Shown: positions 43,026 to 54,752 of the stretch, in pieces
How the letters are laid out: each line of letters begins with the position of its first letter
Position numbering within the stretch: the first letter of the stretch is position 1
Origin: Agelas oroides
Lineage: Eukaryota; Porifera; Demospongiae; Agelasida; Agelasidae
Length of the DNA stretch: 64,000 nt
Direction of reading: 5' to 3'
NCBI GenBank assembly: GCA_949130485.1
Contig: OX422185.1
Span: 8,161,127-8,225,126 of the forward strand
Made by a program: the position numbers and the translations under genes
Notes under the pieces: generated by a model
Databases searched by the model: none
The model's input: only the letters and a program-made list of their open reading frames with translations
What the model was told of the DNA's origin: nothing

Positions 43026-45236
43026 GTGTACTAGTGTCAAGTAGAGCCAAGGTAGGGTGTAGTAGAGTCAAGTACAGCCAAGTACTCGAGCCATTGTAGA
43101 ATGTAGTATAGCAAGGTAGAGCCACGGTAAAGTGTAGTAGAGTCATGTACTGTCAAGGAGAGCCATGGTACAATGGAGTAGAACCATGGTAGAGTGTAGA
43201 AGAGTCAAGTAGGGCCAAGTAGAGCCATGGTAGAGTGTAGTAGTGTCAAGTCAATCCCAATAGAGCCAAGGTAGAGTGTAGTAGAGTCAAGTGCAGTCAC
43301 GTAGAGCCATGGTAGAATGTAGTAGACTCATGTAGAGTCAAGTAGAGGCATGGTAGAATTTAGTAGAGTTAAGTAGATTCAAGTAGAGTCATTGTAGAAT
43401 GTAGTAGAGTCATGTAGAGTGAACTAGAGGCATGGTAGAATGTAGTACAGCCAGGTAGAGCCATGGTAGAGTGTAGTAGAGTGAAGTAGAGCGAAGTAGA
43501 GCCATGGTAGAGTGCAGTGGATTCAAGTAGAGTCAAGGAGAGCCTTGGTAGAATGTGGTAGAGTCGTGTAGAGTCAAGGAGAAGATTGGTAGAATGTCAT
43601 AGAGCCAGGAAGAACCATGGTAGAGTGTAGTAGTGTCAAGTAGAGCCAAGTAGAGCCATTGTAGAGTGTGAAAGAGTCAAGTAGAGCCAAGGAGAGCCAA
43701 GTTAGAATGTAGTAGACTCATGTAGAGTCACGTAGAGTTATAGTATAATGAAGTAGAGCCAAGTATAGCCATGGTAGAGTGTAGTAGAGTCAAGTAGGGC
43801 CAAGTAGAGCCAAGTAGAGCTATGGTAGAGTGTAGGAGAGTCAAGTAGATCCATTATAGAATGTAGTAGAGTCATGCAGTGTCAAGTAGAGTCATGGTAC
43901 AATTGAGTAGAACTATGGTGGAGTGTAGCTAAGTCAAGTAGAGCGAAGTAGAGCGACGGTAGAGTGTATTATTTTCAAGTAGAGTCAAGTTGACCCATGG
44001 TAGAATGTAGTAGAGTCAAGATAGAGTGTAGTTGAGTCGAGTAGAGCCTACTAGACCCATGGTAGTGTGCAGTAGAGTCAAATAGAGCCAAGTAGAGCGA
44101 TGGGAGAGTGTAGCAGAGTCAAGTAGAGTGAAGTAGAGCCGTGGGAGTATGTAGTAGAGTCATGTAGAGTCAAGTAGAGACATGGTAGAATGTAGTAGAG
44201 CCAGGTAAAGCAATGCTAAAGTGTAGTAGAGCCAAGGAAGGGCATGGTAGAATGTAGTAGACTGTAATAGAGTGTAGTAGATGCAAGATATAGTGTAGTA
44301 GAGTCAAGTAGAGCCATTGTAGAGCGTAGCAGAGGTAAGTAGAGTCAAGTAGAGGCATGATAGAATGTAGTAGAGTCATACAGTGTCAAGTAGAGCCATG
44401 GTACAATGGAGTAGAGCCATGGTAGAGTGTAGTAGAGTCAAGTAGAGCCAAGTAGAACCATGGTAGAGTGTAGTAGAGTCAAGTGGAACTAAGTAGAGCC
44501 ATGGATGACTCTACTACATTCTGCAATGGCTCTACTTGACTCTACTTAACTCTGCTATACTCTACCATGGCTCTACTTGGCTCTACTGGTGAAGAGGTAA
44601 TTGAGCCGGAGGCTGAGGTGGTGGATAGTGAGAGTATCTGCTCAGGCAATGTGCTTGTACAGTCAACCCACCCAGGCCCGCAACCCCGTCCGCAGGGGAT
44701 CTCCACCTAGCTACCACAGTGTATTTAATTGCGAGAGGAAGGACAGCTGTAGTCAAAAAGACCCCGTCTTTATCCATCTCCACATAGATACATGTGCATA
44801 AAGTATAAAGCCCTTATCCTAACACAGCCTGACCCAGCCCGTAGAGAAACCTACAGCATGCACACAGAGAGGTTTTAGTATCTGAGCTTACTGTTGTAAC
44901 TAGGTCACAAGCAAGCCTTCCACAGCTTAGTCGAATACATCTTTACAACCCCCAGCCCCATTCCCATTTTCCAAAGTTAACCACAGGATACCCCCTTGGT
45001 GAAGAGATAATTGAGCCGGAGGCTGAGGTGGTGGATAGTGAGAGTATCCGCTCAGGCAATGTGCTTGTACAGTCAACCCACCCAGGCCCGCAACCCCGTC
45101 CGCAGGGGATCTCCACCTAGCTACCACAGTGTATTTAATTGCGAGAGGAAGGACAGCTGTAGTCAAAAAGACCCCGTTTTTATCCATCTCCACATAGATA
45201 CATGTGTATAAAGTATAAAGCCCTCATCCTAACACA

Positions 45237-45790
45237 CTCACACTCGTAATTTAAAATGCGAATGAGCTTCACACCCATAACGTAACTGTAGTAACTCAAG
45301 TGTGAATGAGCTTCAGACTCGTAACGTAACTGTGAGTGAACCTCACAGTAGTAACTCAAGTGTGAATGAGCTTCACACTCGTAACGGTGAATGAGCCTCA
45401 CAGTAGTACATGTAACTGAAGTGTGAATGAGCTTCACACTCATAATTTAAAAATGTGAATGAGCTTCACACTCGTAACATAACGGTGAATGAGCCTCACA
45501 GTGGTAACTCAAGTGTGAATGAGCTTCACACTCATAACGTAACTGTGAGTGAGCCTCACAGTAGTAACTCAAGTGTGAGTGAGCCTCACACTCGTAATTT
45601 TTAATGTGAATGAGCTTCACACTCGTAACATAACGGTGAATGAGCCTCACAGTGGTAACTCAAGTGTGAATGAGCTTTACACCCGTAGCGTAACTGTGAG
45701 TGAGCCTCACAGTAGTAACTCAAGTGTGAGTAAGCCTCACACTCGTAATTTTTAATGTGAATGAGCTTCACACTGTGAGTGAGCCTCGCA
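45237..45790 (+). repeat. array of alternating hairpins in repeat C, copy 1
   Basis: Alternating inverted repeats: GTGTGAA-TGAGC-TTCACAC and CTGTGAG-TGAGC-CTCACAG. Each has 7-bp arms and the same TGAGC loop, and they are separated by GTAACTCAA or GTAACGTAA linkers. About a dozen and a half stem-loops in roughly 550 bp. Copies lie at 47585-48138 and, diverged and reversed, at 9340-9720. Confidence 0.85.
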
Positions 45791-46325
45791 GATAACACAG
45801 AGCAGCCCCAACCCCTAGCTCAGCCTTATGGAACCGACTACAGCCCTAGGCGTACCGTTACTATAGTAAAGCACACGCCATAACTAGCGTAACAATGCCG
45901 TTACTAGGATAGGTACGCCGTTACTAAGAGAAGCACGCTCCCATTTAAAGCCCGTCGACCGAGTATCACACACAAACAACTAATAATACTCACCGTGAGA
46001 TGGTCGCCGCAGTACAGACCCGAATTATCTTTGGTACAGGAGCGCCTACCAGCAGAGAACAAGCCTCCCAGACGTTCCACCAAGACGACACGATAGCGAG
46101 CCAGAATCCCGTACGTTAACCGTTCGCCCATCCCCCTAGTTATTATAAGCTAATATGATAACTCCACCCATTGAGCCCCACCCCCAATTTGTTTAGTAAT
46201 TTGAATATTTATAGCACTGTGAATGCCCATAGCACTATGTGCCAACCAAAAGCTGGGCTCCTCAAAGCAAACCTTAGGCGGGGAGTGGTCCCGCCCTTTC
46301 TGTAGTAGGCCACGGGTCGGGAGTT

Positions 46326-46681
46326 CAAAGGGACCGAAACCCGTGGTCATGCGAGGACCGGAAAGGGTACTCCCCTGAAGACCAGTATTTTTTGAGCATA
46401 TCTCCCAAAAACAGTAACTAACCGCCCCATCCATTTGAGCCATAAATGCCCCACCCATTTAAGTCATAAATACCACACCCATTTAAGCCATAAAATGCCC
46501 CACCCATTTAAGCCATAAATGCCCCACCCACCCATTTAAGCCATAAAATGCCCCATCCATCTAAGCCATAAATGCCCCATCCCCATCTCCCTTTATGTTT
46601 TAACTTCACACTTTATGTATGTGTGAAATTTTGAACATCGATGTGCCAGCGGTGTTGGTGCTCCCCCACTCGACATACAAC
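46326..46681 (-). repeat. repeat D (terminal part of C), copy in C1
   Basis: On the minus strand D starts GTTGTATGTCGAGTGGGGG at 46681, passes a CACACATACATAAAGTGTGAAG stretch, a 24-25 bp minisatellite and TCCGGTCCTCGCATGACCACG, and ends near GAACTCCCGAC. The same fixed start is found at 40091, 49029, 61818 and about 19366/25790, while the other end differs from copy to copy. Confidence 0.8.
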
Positions 46682-46934
46682 TTCTGAACATGCAGGTACA
46701 GATAAAGTCTGTCAGCCTTGCCAAATGGGGAACCCGCAGCATCCTTCAATGGATCCACCCGAAGACGCACGTGTTCTAACAACCATAATACCTCAGGCAT
46801 GCCTTAGACCTAAACAGCATGACAATAAGCAACAGGCTAGACTTCTCACTGTGCATGAAGGAATATCTCTCCAATAATAATTCCTTGTCCCAGCCCCATT
46901 CCCATTTCCCAAAGTTAACCATAGTATACCCCCT
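46682..46934. other. 253-bp spacer between the two C copies
   Basis: Mostly unique to this site. Its last 50 bp (CAGCCCCATTCCCATTT...ACCCCCT) match the 50 bp before the second internal sub-repeat (44947-44996), so the junction between copies is itself made of C sequence. No gene. Confidence 0.6.
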
Positions 46935-49029
46935 TGGTGAAGAGGTAATTGAGCCGGAGGCTGAGGTGGTGGATAGTGAGAGTATCTGCTCAGGCAATGT
47001 GCTTGTACAGTCAACCCACCCAGGCCCGCAACCCCGTCCGCAGGGGATCTCCACCTAGCTACCACAGTGTATTTAATTGCGAGAGGAAGGACAGCTGTAG
47101 TCAAAAAGACCCCGTCTTTATCCATCTCCACATAGATACATGTGCATAAAGTATAAAGCCCTTATCCTAACACAGCCTGACCCAGCCCGTAGAGAAACCT
47201 ACAGCATGCACACAGAGAGGTTTTAGTATCTGAGCTTACTGTTGTAACTAGGTCACAAGCAAGCCTTCCACAGCTTAGTCGAATACATCTTTACAACCCC
47301 CAGCCCCATTCCCATTTTCCAAAGTTAACCACAGGATACCCCCTTGGTGAAGAGATAATTGAGCCGGAGGCTGAGGTGGTGGATAGTGAGAGTATCCGCT
47401 CAGGCAATGTGCTTGTACAGTCAACCCACCCAGGCCCGCAACCCCGTCCGCAGGGGATCTCCACCTAGCTACCACAGTGTATTTAATTGCGAGAGGAAGG
47501 ACAGCTGTAGTCAAAAAGACCCCGTTTTTATCCATCTCCACATAGATACATGTGTATAAAGTATAAAGCCCTCATCCTAACACACTCACACTCGTAATTT
47601 AAAATGCGAATGAGCTTCACACCCATAACGTAACTGTAGTAACTCAAGTGTGAATGAGCTTCAGACTCGTAACGTAACTGTGAGTGAACCTCACAGTAGT
47701 AACTCAAGTGTGAATGAGCTTCACACTCGTAACGGTGAATGAGCCTCACAGTAGTACATGTAACTGAAGTGTGAATGAGCTTCACACTCATAATTTAAAA
47801 ATGTGAATGAGCTTCACACTCGTAACATAACGGTGAATGAGCCTCACAGTGGTAACTCAAGTGTGAATGAGCTTCACACTCATAACGTAACTGTGAGTGA
47901 GCCTCACAGTAGTAACTCAAGTGTGAGTGAGCCTCACACTCGTAATTTTTAATGTGAATGAGCTTCACACTCGTAACATAACGGTGAATGAGCCTCACAG
48001 TGGTAACTCAAGTGTGAATGAGCTTTACACCCGTAGCGTAACTGTGAGTGAGCCTCACAGTAGTAACTCAAGTGTGAGTAAGCCTCACACTCGTAATTTT
48101 TAATGTGAATGAGCTTCACACTGTGAGTGAGCCTCGCAGATAACACAGAGCAGCCCCAACCCCTAGCTCAGCCTTATGGAACCGACTACAGCCCTAGGCG
48201 TACCGTTACTATAGTAAAGCACACGCCATAACTAGCGTAACAATGCCGTTACTAGGATAGGTACGCCGTTACTAAGAGAAGCACGCTCCCATTTAAAGCC
48301 CGTCGACCGAGTATCACACACAAACAACTAATAATACTCACCGTGAGATGGTCGCCGCAGTACAGACCCGAATTATCTTTGGTACAGGAGCGCCTACCAG
48401 CAGAGAACAAGCCTCCCAGACGTTCCACCAAGACGACACGATAGCGAGCCAGAATCCCGTACGTTAACCGTTCGCCCATCCCCCTAGTTATTATAAGCTA
48501 ATATGATAACTCCACCCATTGAGCCCCACCCCCAATTTGTTTAGTAATTTGAATATTTATAGCACTGTGAATGCCCATAGCACTATGTGCCAACCAAAAG
48601 CTGGGCTCCTCAAAGCAAACCTTAGGCGGGGAGTGGTCCCGCCCTTTCTGTAGTAGGCCACGGGTCGGGAGTTCAAAGGGACCGAAACCCGTGGTCATGC
48701 GAGGACCGGAAAGGGTACTCCCCTGAAGACCAGTATTTTTTGAGCATATCTCCCAAAAACAGTAACTAACCGCCCCATCCATTTGAGCCATAAATGCCCC
48801 ACCCATTTAAGTCATAAATACCACACCCATTTAAGCCATAAAATGCCCCACCCATTTAAGCCATAAATGCCCCACCCACCCATTTAAGCCATAAAATGCC
48901 CCATCCATCTAAGCCATAAATGCCCCATCCCCATCTCCCTTTATGTTTTAACTTCACACTTTATGTATGTGTGAAATTTTGAACATCGATGTGCCAGCGG
49001 TGTTGGTGCTCCCCCACTCGACATACAAC
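46935..49029 (+). repeat. repeat C, full copy 2
   Basis: Second copy at offset 2,348 bp from 44587-46681, with the same internal order: sub-repeat, spacer, sub-repeat, hairpin array, unique part, D (48674-49029). Followed directly by reverse-type satellite. Confidence 0.85.
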
Positions 49030-49145
49030 CTCTACTACACACTACCATGGCTCCACTTGGCTCTACCTGACTCAACTACAATCTATCTTTACTCTACTAC
49101 ATTCTACCATGGGTCAACGTGACTCTACTTGACTCTACTACAACT

Positions 49146-52100
49146 ATAGAGTCAAGTAGAGCCATGGTAGAGTGTAGCAGAGTGAAGTATAGAGTCAAGT
49201 AAAGCCATGGGAGAATGTAGTAGAGTCATGTAGTGTCAAGTAGAGGCATGGTAGAATGTAGTAGAGCCAGGTAGAGCAATGCTAAAGTGTAGTAGTGGCA
49301 AGTAGAGCAAAGGAGGGCCATGGTAGAATGTAGTAGACTCTAATAGAGTGTAGTAGAGCCAAGGTAGAGTGTAGTAGATGCAAGTTAAGCCACGGTAGAG
49401 TGTAGCAGAGGCAAGTAGAGTCAAGTAGAGGCATGGTAAAATGTGGAAGAGTCATGTAGAGTCAAGGAGAGGCATAGTAGAATGTAGTATAGAGCCAAAT
49501 AGAGACATGGTAGAATGTGGTAGAGTCAAGTAGTGTGAAGTAGACCCATGGTAGAATGTAGTAGGGTCAAGTAGAGTCAGGTGGAGCCATGGTAGAATGT
49601 AGTAGAGTCATATAGAGTCAAGTAGAGCTATGGTAGAATATGGTAGAGCCATGGTACAATTTAGTATAGAGAATTAGAGCCAGCTGGAGGAATGGTATAG
49701 TGTAGTAGTGTCAAGTAGAGCCAAGTAGAGCCATGGTACAGTGTAGTATAGAGTCAGGTAGAGACATGGTAGAATGCACTACAGTCATGTAGTGTCAAGT
49801 AGAGCCATGGTACAATGGAGTAGAGCCATTGTAGAGTGTAATAGAGTCAAGTAGAGCCAAGTTGAGCCGTGGTTGAGTGTAGTAGAGTCAAGTAGAGTCA
49901 AGTAGAGCCATGGTAAAGTGTAGTAGAGTCATGTAGAGACAAGTAGAGGAATGGTAGAATGTAGTAGTGTCTAGTAGAGTGAAGTAAAGCGATGGTAGAA
50001 TGTAGAAGAGTCAAGTAGAGTCAAGTAGAGCCATGGTACAGTGTAGTAGAGTCAAGTAGAGCCATGGTAGAATGTAGTACAGTCATGTAGTGTCAAGTAG
50101 AGCCATGGTACAATGGAGTAGACCCATGGTAGAGTGTAGTAGAGTCAAGTAGAGCCAAATAGAGCCATGGTAGAGTATAGTAGAGTCAAGTAGAGGCATA
50201 GTAGAATGTAGTAGAGCCAGGTTGAGCCATCGTAGAGTGTAGTACTGTCAAGTAAAGTCACGTAGAGCCATGGTATATAGAATGTAGTAGAACCAAGGTA
50301 GGGTATAGTAGAGTGAAGTAGAGCCAGGTAGATCCAAGGTCGAGTGTGGTAGATCCATTGAGAGCCAGGTAGAGCCATGGTTGAGTGTAGTACAGTCAAG
50401 TAGAGCCAAGTAGAGCCATGGTACAATGTAGTAGAGTCAAGTAGAGTCAAGTAGAGCTATGGTAGAATGTAGCAGACTCATATGGAGTCAAGTAGAGCTA
50501 TGGTAGAATGAAGTAGAGCCATGGTAGAGTGTAGTATAGACAAGCAAAGCCAGGTAGAGCAATGGTATTGTGAGTTCAGTGGTGGCGAAGGGTCTCACAC
50601 GCCTCGCTACCTTCTCTCATTGTGGTCCATTAGTTTAACGTTAAGTTCCATCCGGTAATAATGTTTGAAGGTTGTTGATCCACTTAGTTTCAAGTTTGAG
50701 TAGTAGTTCTACAGCTTTGTCCCTCATAGTTTGTGGATCAAGAGCTTCTAGAATCTGGAAGCGCATGTCAGTTAGTTTATGGTTCTTGGTTTGTAAGTAG
50801 TGTTTTTTTGAGAGCTTGGTTTGGATTGTGATTAGGGTCTAGATGTTGTCTTACCCGATCTTTTAGTCGTCGGGATGTTTGGCCGACGTATTGTTTGTGA
50901 CAGTTGGGACACTTGATATAATAGATTAAGTATTTTGTGCTGCAAGATAGGAGGATTGATCTGTTAATGATTTGGAATTCAGTGTAGTAGAGTGAAGTAG
51001 AGCCAGGTAGAGCAATGGTACAGTGTAGTATAGAGTCAAGTATAGAGCCATGGTAGAGTGTGGTAGAGTCAGGTAGTGTCAAGTAGAGCCATTGTACAAT
51101 GGAGTGGAGCCATGGTAGGGTGGACAAGAGTCAAGTAGATCTAAGTAGAGCCATGGTAGAGTGTAGAAGAGTCAAGTAGAGCCAAGGAGAGCCATGATAG
51201 AGTGTAGGAGAGTCAAGTAGGCATGCTAGAATGTAGGAGAGTCATGTAGAGTCAAGTAGAGGCATGGTAGAATGAAGTAGAGGCAGGAACGGTCATGGTA
51301 GAGTGTAGTAGTGTCAAGTAGAGCCAAGTAGAGCCATGGTAGATTGTAGTAGAGTCAAGTACTGTAGAGCCAAGTAGAGCCATGGTAGAATGTAGTAGAC
51401 TCATGTAGAGTTAAGTAGAGGCATGGTAGAATGTAGTAGAGCCCAGTAGAGGCATGGTAGAGTGTAGTACAGTCAAGTAGAGTCAAGTAGAGCCATGGTA
51501 GTATGTAGCAGAGCCAAGGTAGATTGTTGTAGAGTTAAGTAGAGCCAAGAAGAGCCACGTAGAGCCATGCTAAGGTGTTGTAGAGTCAAGTAAAGTGAGG
51601 TAGAGCAATTATAGAATGTAGTAGAGTCATCGAGAGTCAAGTAGAGCTATGGTAGAATGTAGTAGAGCCATAGTAGAATGTAGTATAGACAAGCAGAGCC
51701 AGGTAGAGCAATTGTATAGTGTAGAAGAGTGAAGTAGAGCCAAGTAGAGCCATGGTACAGTGTAGTAGAGTCAAGTATAGAGCCATGGTAGAATGTGGTA
51801 GGGTCAGGTAGTGTCAAGTAGAGCCATTGTACAATGGAATGGAGCCATGGTAGGGTGTACAAGAGTCAAGTAGATCCAAGTATAGCCATGGGAGAGTGTA
51901 GAAGAGTCAAGTAGAGCCAAGGAGAGCCATGATAGAGTGTAGTAGAGTCAAGTAGAGTCAAATAAAGGCATGCTAGAATGTAGTACAGTCATGTAGAGTC
52001 AAGTAGAGGCATGGTAGAATGTAGTAGAGCCAGGAACGGTCATGGTAGAGTGTAGTAGTGTCAAGTAGAGTCAAGTAGAGTCATTGTAGAATGTGGTAGG

Positions 52101-53237
52101 GTCATGTAGAATCAAGTAGAGGGATGGTAGAAACTAATGTTGTAGCACCAGGTAAAGCCATGGTAGAGTGTAGTAGAGTCACGTATAGAGTCAAGTTGAC
52201 CCATGGTAGAATGTAGTAGAGCCGAGATAGAGTGTAGTAGAGTCAAGTAGAGCCGAGTAGAGCCATGGTAGTGTGTAGTAGAGCCAAGTAGAACCAAGTA
52301 GAGCCATGGTAGAGTATAGCAGAGTCAAGTAGAGTGAAGTAGAGTCTTTGTAGATTGTAGTAGAGTCATGTAGAGTGAAGTAGAGGCATGGTAGAATGTA
52401 GTAGAGCCAGGCAGAGCTATGGTAGAATGTAGTAGAGTGAAGTAGAGCCATGGTAGAATGTAGTATAGAGTCAAGTACAGTCAAGTAGAGGCATGTAGAA
52501 TCTTTTAGAGCAAGGTAGAGCCATGGTAGAGTGTAGTAGAGTCATGTAGAATCAAGTAGAGCCATGGTAGAGGGTAGTAGAGTCAAGTAGAGCCAAGTAA
52601 AACCATGGTAGAATGTAGTAGCGTCATGTAGAGTCGAATATAAGCATGGTAGAAAGTAGTACAGCAAGGAACAGCAATGGTAGAGTGTAGTAGTGTCAAG
52701 TCGAGCTCAGTAGAGCCATGGTAGAGTGTAGTAGAGTCAAGTACAGCCACGTAGAGCCATGGAAGAATGTAGTAGACTCATGTAGAGTCAAGTAGAGGCA
52801 TGGTAGAATGTAACAGAGTCATGTAGAGTCAAGTAGAGGCATGGTAGAATGTTGTAGAGCCAGGTAGAGCCATGGTAGAGTATAGAAGAGTCACGTAGAG
52901 TCAAGTAGAGCCAAGGTAGAATGTAGTAGAATCAAGGTAGAGTGTAGTAGTGTCAAGGAGAGCCAAGTAGAGCCATGGTAGAGTGTAGCAGTGACAAGTA
53001 GAGTCAAGTAGAGCCATTGTAGGGTGTAGTAGAGTCATGCAGAGTGAAGTCTGAGAGCCATGGTAGTATGTAGTAGAGCCAAGAGAGAGTGTAGTAGAGT
53101 CACGTAGAGCCAAGTAGAGCAGTGGTAGTGTGTAGTAGAGTTACTGAGTTGAGCCCCGTAGAGCCATGGTACAGTGTAGTAGAGTCAAGTAGAGTCAAGT
53201 AGAGGCATGGTAGAATGTAGTAGAGCTAGGTATAGCC
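49146..53237 (+). repeat. satellite, forward block 8
   Basis: Forward-type satellite, interrupted at about 50570-50985 by a retroelement fragment. Ends inside the target site of the 2.9-kb element. Confidence 0.92.
50641..50983 (-). pseudogene. GIY-YIG C-terminal fragment of a Penelope-type retroelement
   Basis: Minus-strand frame gives STKYLIYYIKCPNCHKQYVG followed by QTSRRLKDRVRQH: the IYxIxC, CxxC, and YVGQT-R-LxxR pattern of GIY-YIG endonuclease domains at the end of Penelope-like element polyproteins. After the RQH segment the natural frame shifts; the C-terminal part (DMRFQILEAL, then LETKWINNLQTLLPDG, stop at 50641) continues in another frame. The non-satellite insertion spans about 50570-50985, with TTCAGTG on both sides as a possible short duplication. 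It is a 3' fragment; reverse transcriptase is absent. Confidence 0.6.
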
Positions 53238-54198
53238 TAGCCTCGTTCCCAGGCCTTCCCCGGCTCCAGTTTTTGATCGCTTGCAGTATGCAAAAACGGA
53301 GGGAGAAGGCCTGGTGATCTTACCACGTGATCCGCGGCACAGGCGTCACATGTCGTCACGCTTATATATCGGTATAGCCATGCTAGGGAGGGATTCACTT
53401 TGTTCACCGATTCTGAGGTCAGGCACGTGCGCTGTGATTACGTAATGCATTACTCGAGTGTACGTAAGAGGGAAAGTTGGTGTGTCCGAAACACAGAAAA
53501 GCGAGGTGAGGGCGAACTTTATGTAAAGCTAGGCTAAAATGCCCCTGCAAAGTGATAGTCTGATACGTTGAGATATAAGTATGGGATCTGTGCCTGCCAA
53601 CTGTATGTACAATGATTTATATAAGTTACATGTGTGCCACTGGCAGGCTACATACTCTTGATGACACCCCAGCTTGAAGTGCTCAAGCATCTTGGCCTTG
53701 CAAACTTTGATGACAACAGATCAGCAGAATTGAAGCGATTTTACCATTTATCGCTGTTTGGGATGATGTTCAAATGAAGTATGGCCTTAGTTTAGATCAG
53801 AAGAAGCTACATGGAAGCCACCAAATTGTTTATCAACAATGCAGAGTTTGTTGGGATTGCCATTTTCTCCCCAAGGAGCTGGAACAACTCCATGGTGGGT
53901 GTCATTAACTTTATGCCTTGGCTGATGATCACGTAAGGCAGACCAAACCAACAACAGCACAGATTGCGTTCAGTGTCATGCACAGGGAAGGGTCAGGTGG
54001 CTTCTCAGAGGGTTTGTGTGTTTGTGGAATGCACTCAGAGGAAAAGCTGATTGCTAGCTTTTGAAAGAGAACTCCAAGTTTAAAATTGGTACCTGCTTAC
54101 TCTTTAGTTAAACCCCACTCTTTCACCAAAAAGTGTCTGCTGACACAAGCCAAATACCTAATTGGGCTTACTCCAGATTTTTAATCAGTAATATAATG

Positions 54199-54581
54199 GA
54201 GTCTCGCAGGCCCGACCCACTTCCGCAAAAGAAGGGAAGGGTCTGGTGAACTGCGTATACAAGCTATGTCCCACTGGAATGCAATTAGCTGGATGACGTA
54301 ACCAGATATCAAATAATGCACTCTTGAATTACCTGTTGCGGAGTAAGCATGCTCCTTGAGAAGTATAGTCAAAGTGTTTTTACATAGTGGAAAAGATGCC
54401 CTAGCTCTCTTTCACCATTTTCAAGACTGCTATTGCTACTCAAACAGTCATGTAATGCGTCAAGTGACAAAATACTGCAATGTGATTGTACCGCACTGTA
54501 CAGTGCGGCGGGACACAGCTTGTATACGCATTTCACCAGACCCTTCCCTTTTTGCGGAAGTGGGTCTGGCTTGTGAGACTA
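54199..54581. mobile_element. nested 383-bp TIR element with 9-bp target duplication
   Basis: TIRs of about 70 bp (54199-54272, 54510-54581) share CCGACCCACTTCCGC/CAGACCCACTTCCGC, AAGGGAAGGGTCTGGTGAA and GCGTATACAAGCT. AATATAATG is duplicated exactly at 54190-54198 and 54582-54590. The first base is G on one side and T on the other. It lies wholly inside the 2.9-kb element, so it inserted later. Non-coding. Confidence 0.85.
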
Positions 54582-54711
54582 AATATAATGCAGGAGCAAG
54601 TAAAAGTACTTCAATTGTGCTGCTAAAAACTTGCGTTTCTTCAACACAAAGCATTTATTTATCCTTCATCTAAAACTACAGAGCTTCAGCACAAGGATTC
54701 TGGCTTTTGTC

Positions 54712-54752
54712 ACAAGACCCTTTCTCTGTTGGTTGGGTTTGGGCACGAGACT
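54712..54752. mobile_element. possible solo end of a related TIR element
   Basis: ACAAGACCCTTTCTCTG, then GGGTTTGGGCACGAGACT, resembles a diverged right end of the 54199 family. No partner end found nearby. Confidence 0.3.

Larger units (their letters stand above)
34959..44505 (+). repeat. satellite, forward block 7
   Basis: Forward-type satellite, interrupted by three copies of a 158-bp non-satellite segment and one D copy. About 35,880-37,400 and 42,580-44,110 are diverged duplicates at offsets of roughly 6.7-6.8 kb (for example the unit with AGTGTCAAGTCAAKCCCAAT at 36474 and 43242). Confidence 0.92.
44587..46681 (+). repeat. repeat C, full copy 1
   Basis: Order of parts: a 240-bp sub-repeat (44587-44826), a 170-bp spacer, the same sub-repeat again (44997-45236), a hairpin array (45237-45790), about 540 bp of unique sequence, then D (46326-46681). 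It matches 46935-49029 over 2,095 bp; I saw no difference in the parts compared. Frames of 66-102 codons occur but show no recognisable domain, and parts overlap on both strands. No transposase or reverse transcriptase is visible. Family unknown. Confidence 0.85.
44506..49145 (-). repeat. flipped block 5: reverse-type satellite enclosing the repeat C duplication
   Basis: Short reverse-type satellite pieces (44506-44586 and 49030-49145) flank the two C copies, with forward satellite on both outer sides. Flipping the whole 4.6 kb gives GTAGAGTCAT joined to ATAGAGTCAAGTAGAGCC, a common satellite order. It also puts D in the same relation to the satellite as at 40091. Confidence 0.6.

Noticed and set aside
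9826-44505. Many TGAGTCA (AP-1-like) sites in the satellite
   Set aside because: The 7-mer is part of the TTGAGTCAAG unit variant; abundance follows from repetition, with no evidence of regulatory use.
46150-46458. 102-codon frame in repeat C (also 48498-48806)
   Set aside because: Spans the D minisatellite junction, has no domain signature and is preserved only because the two copies are recent duplicates.
9403-48146. Histidine/cysteine-rich frames (SYYCEAHSHLRYECEAHSHL-like) in the hairpin arrays
   Set aside because: They arise from the CTCACAC/GTGTGAG repeats, are broken in each array and have no flanking gene structure.
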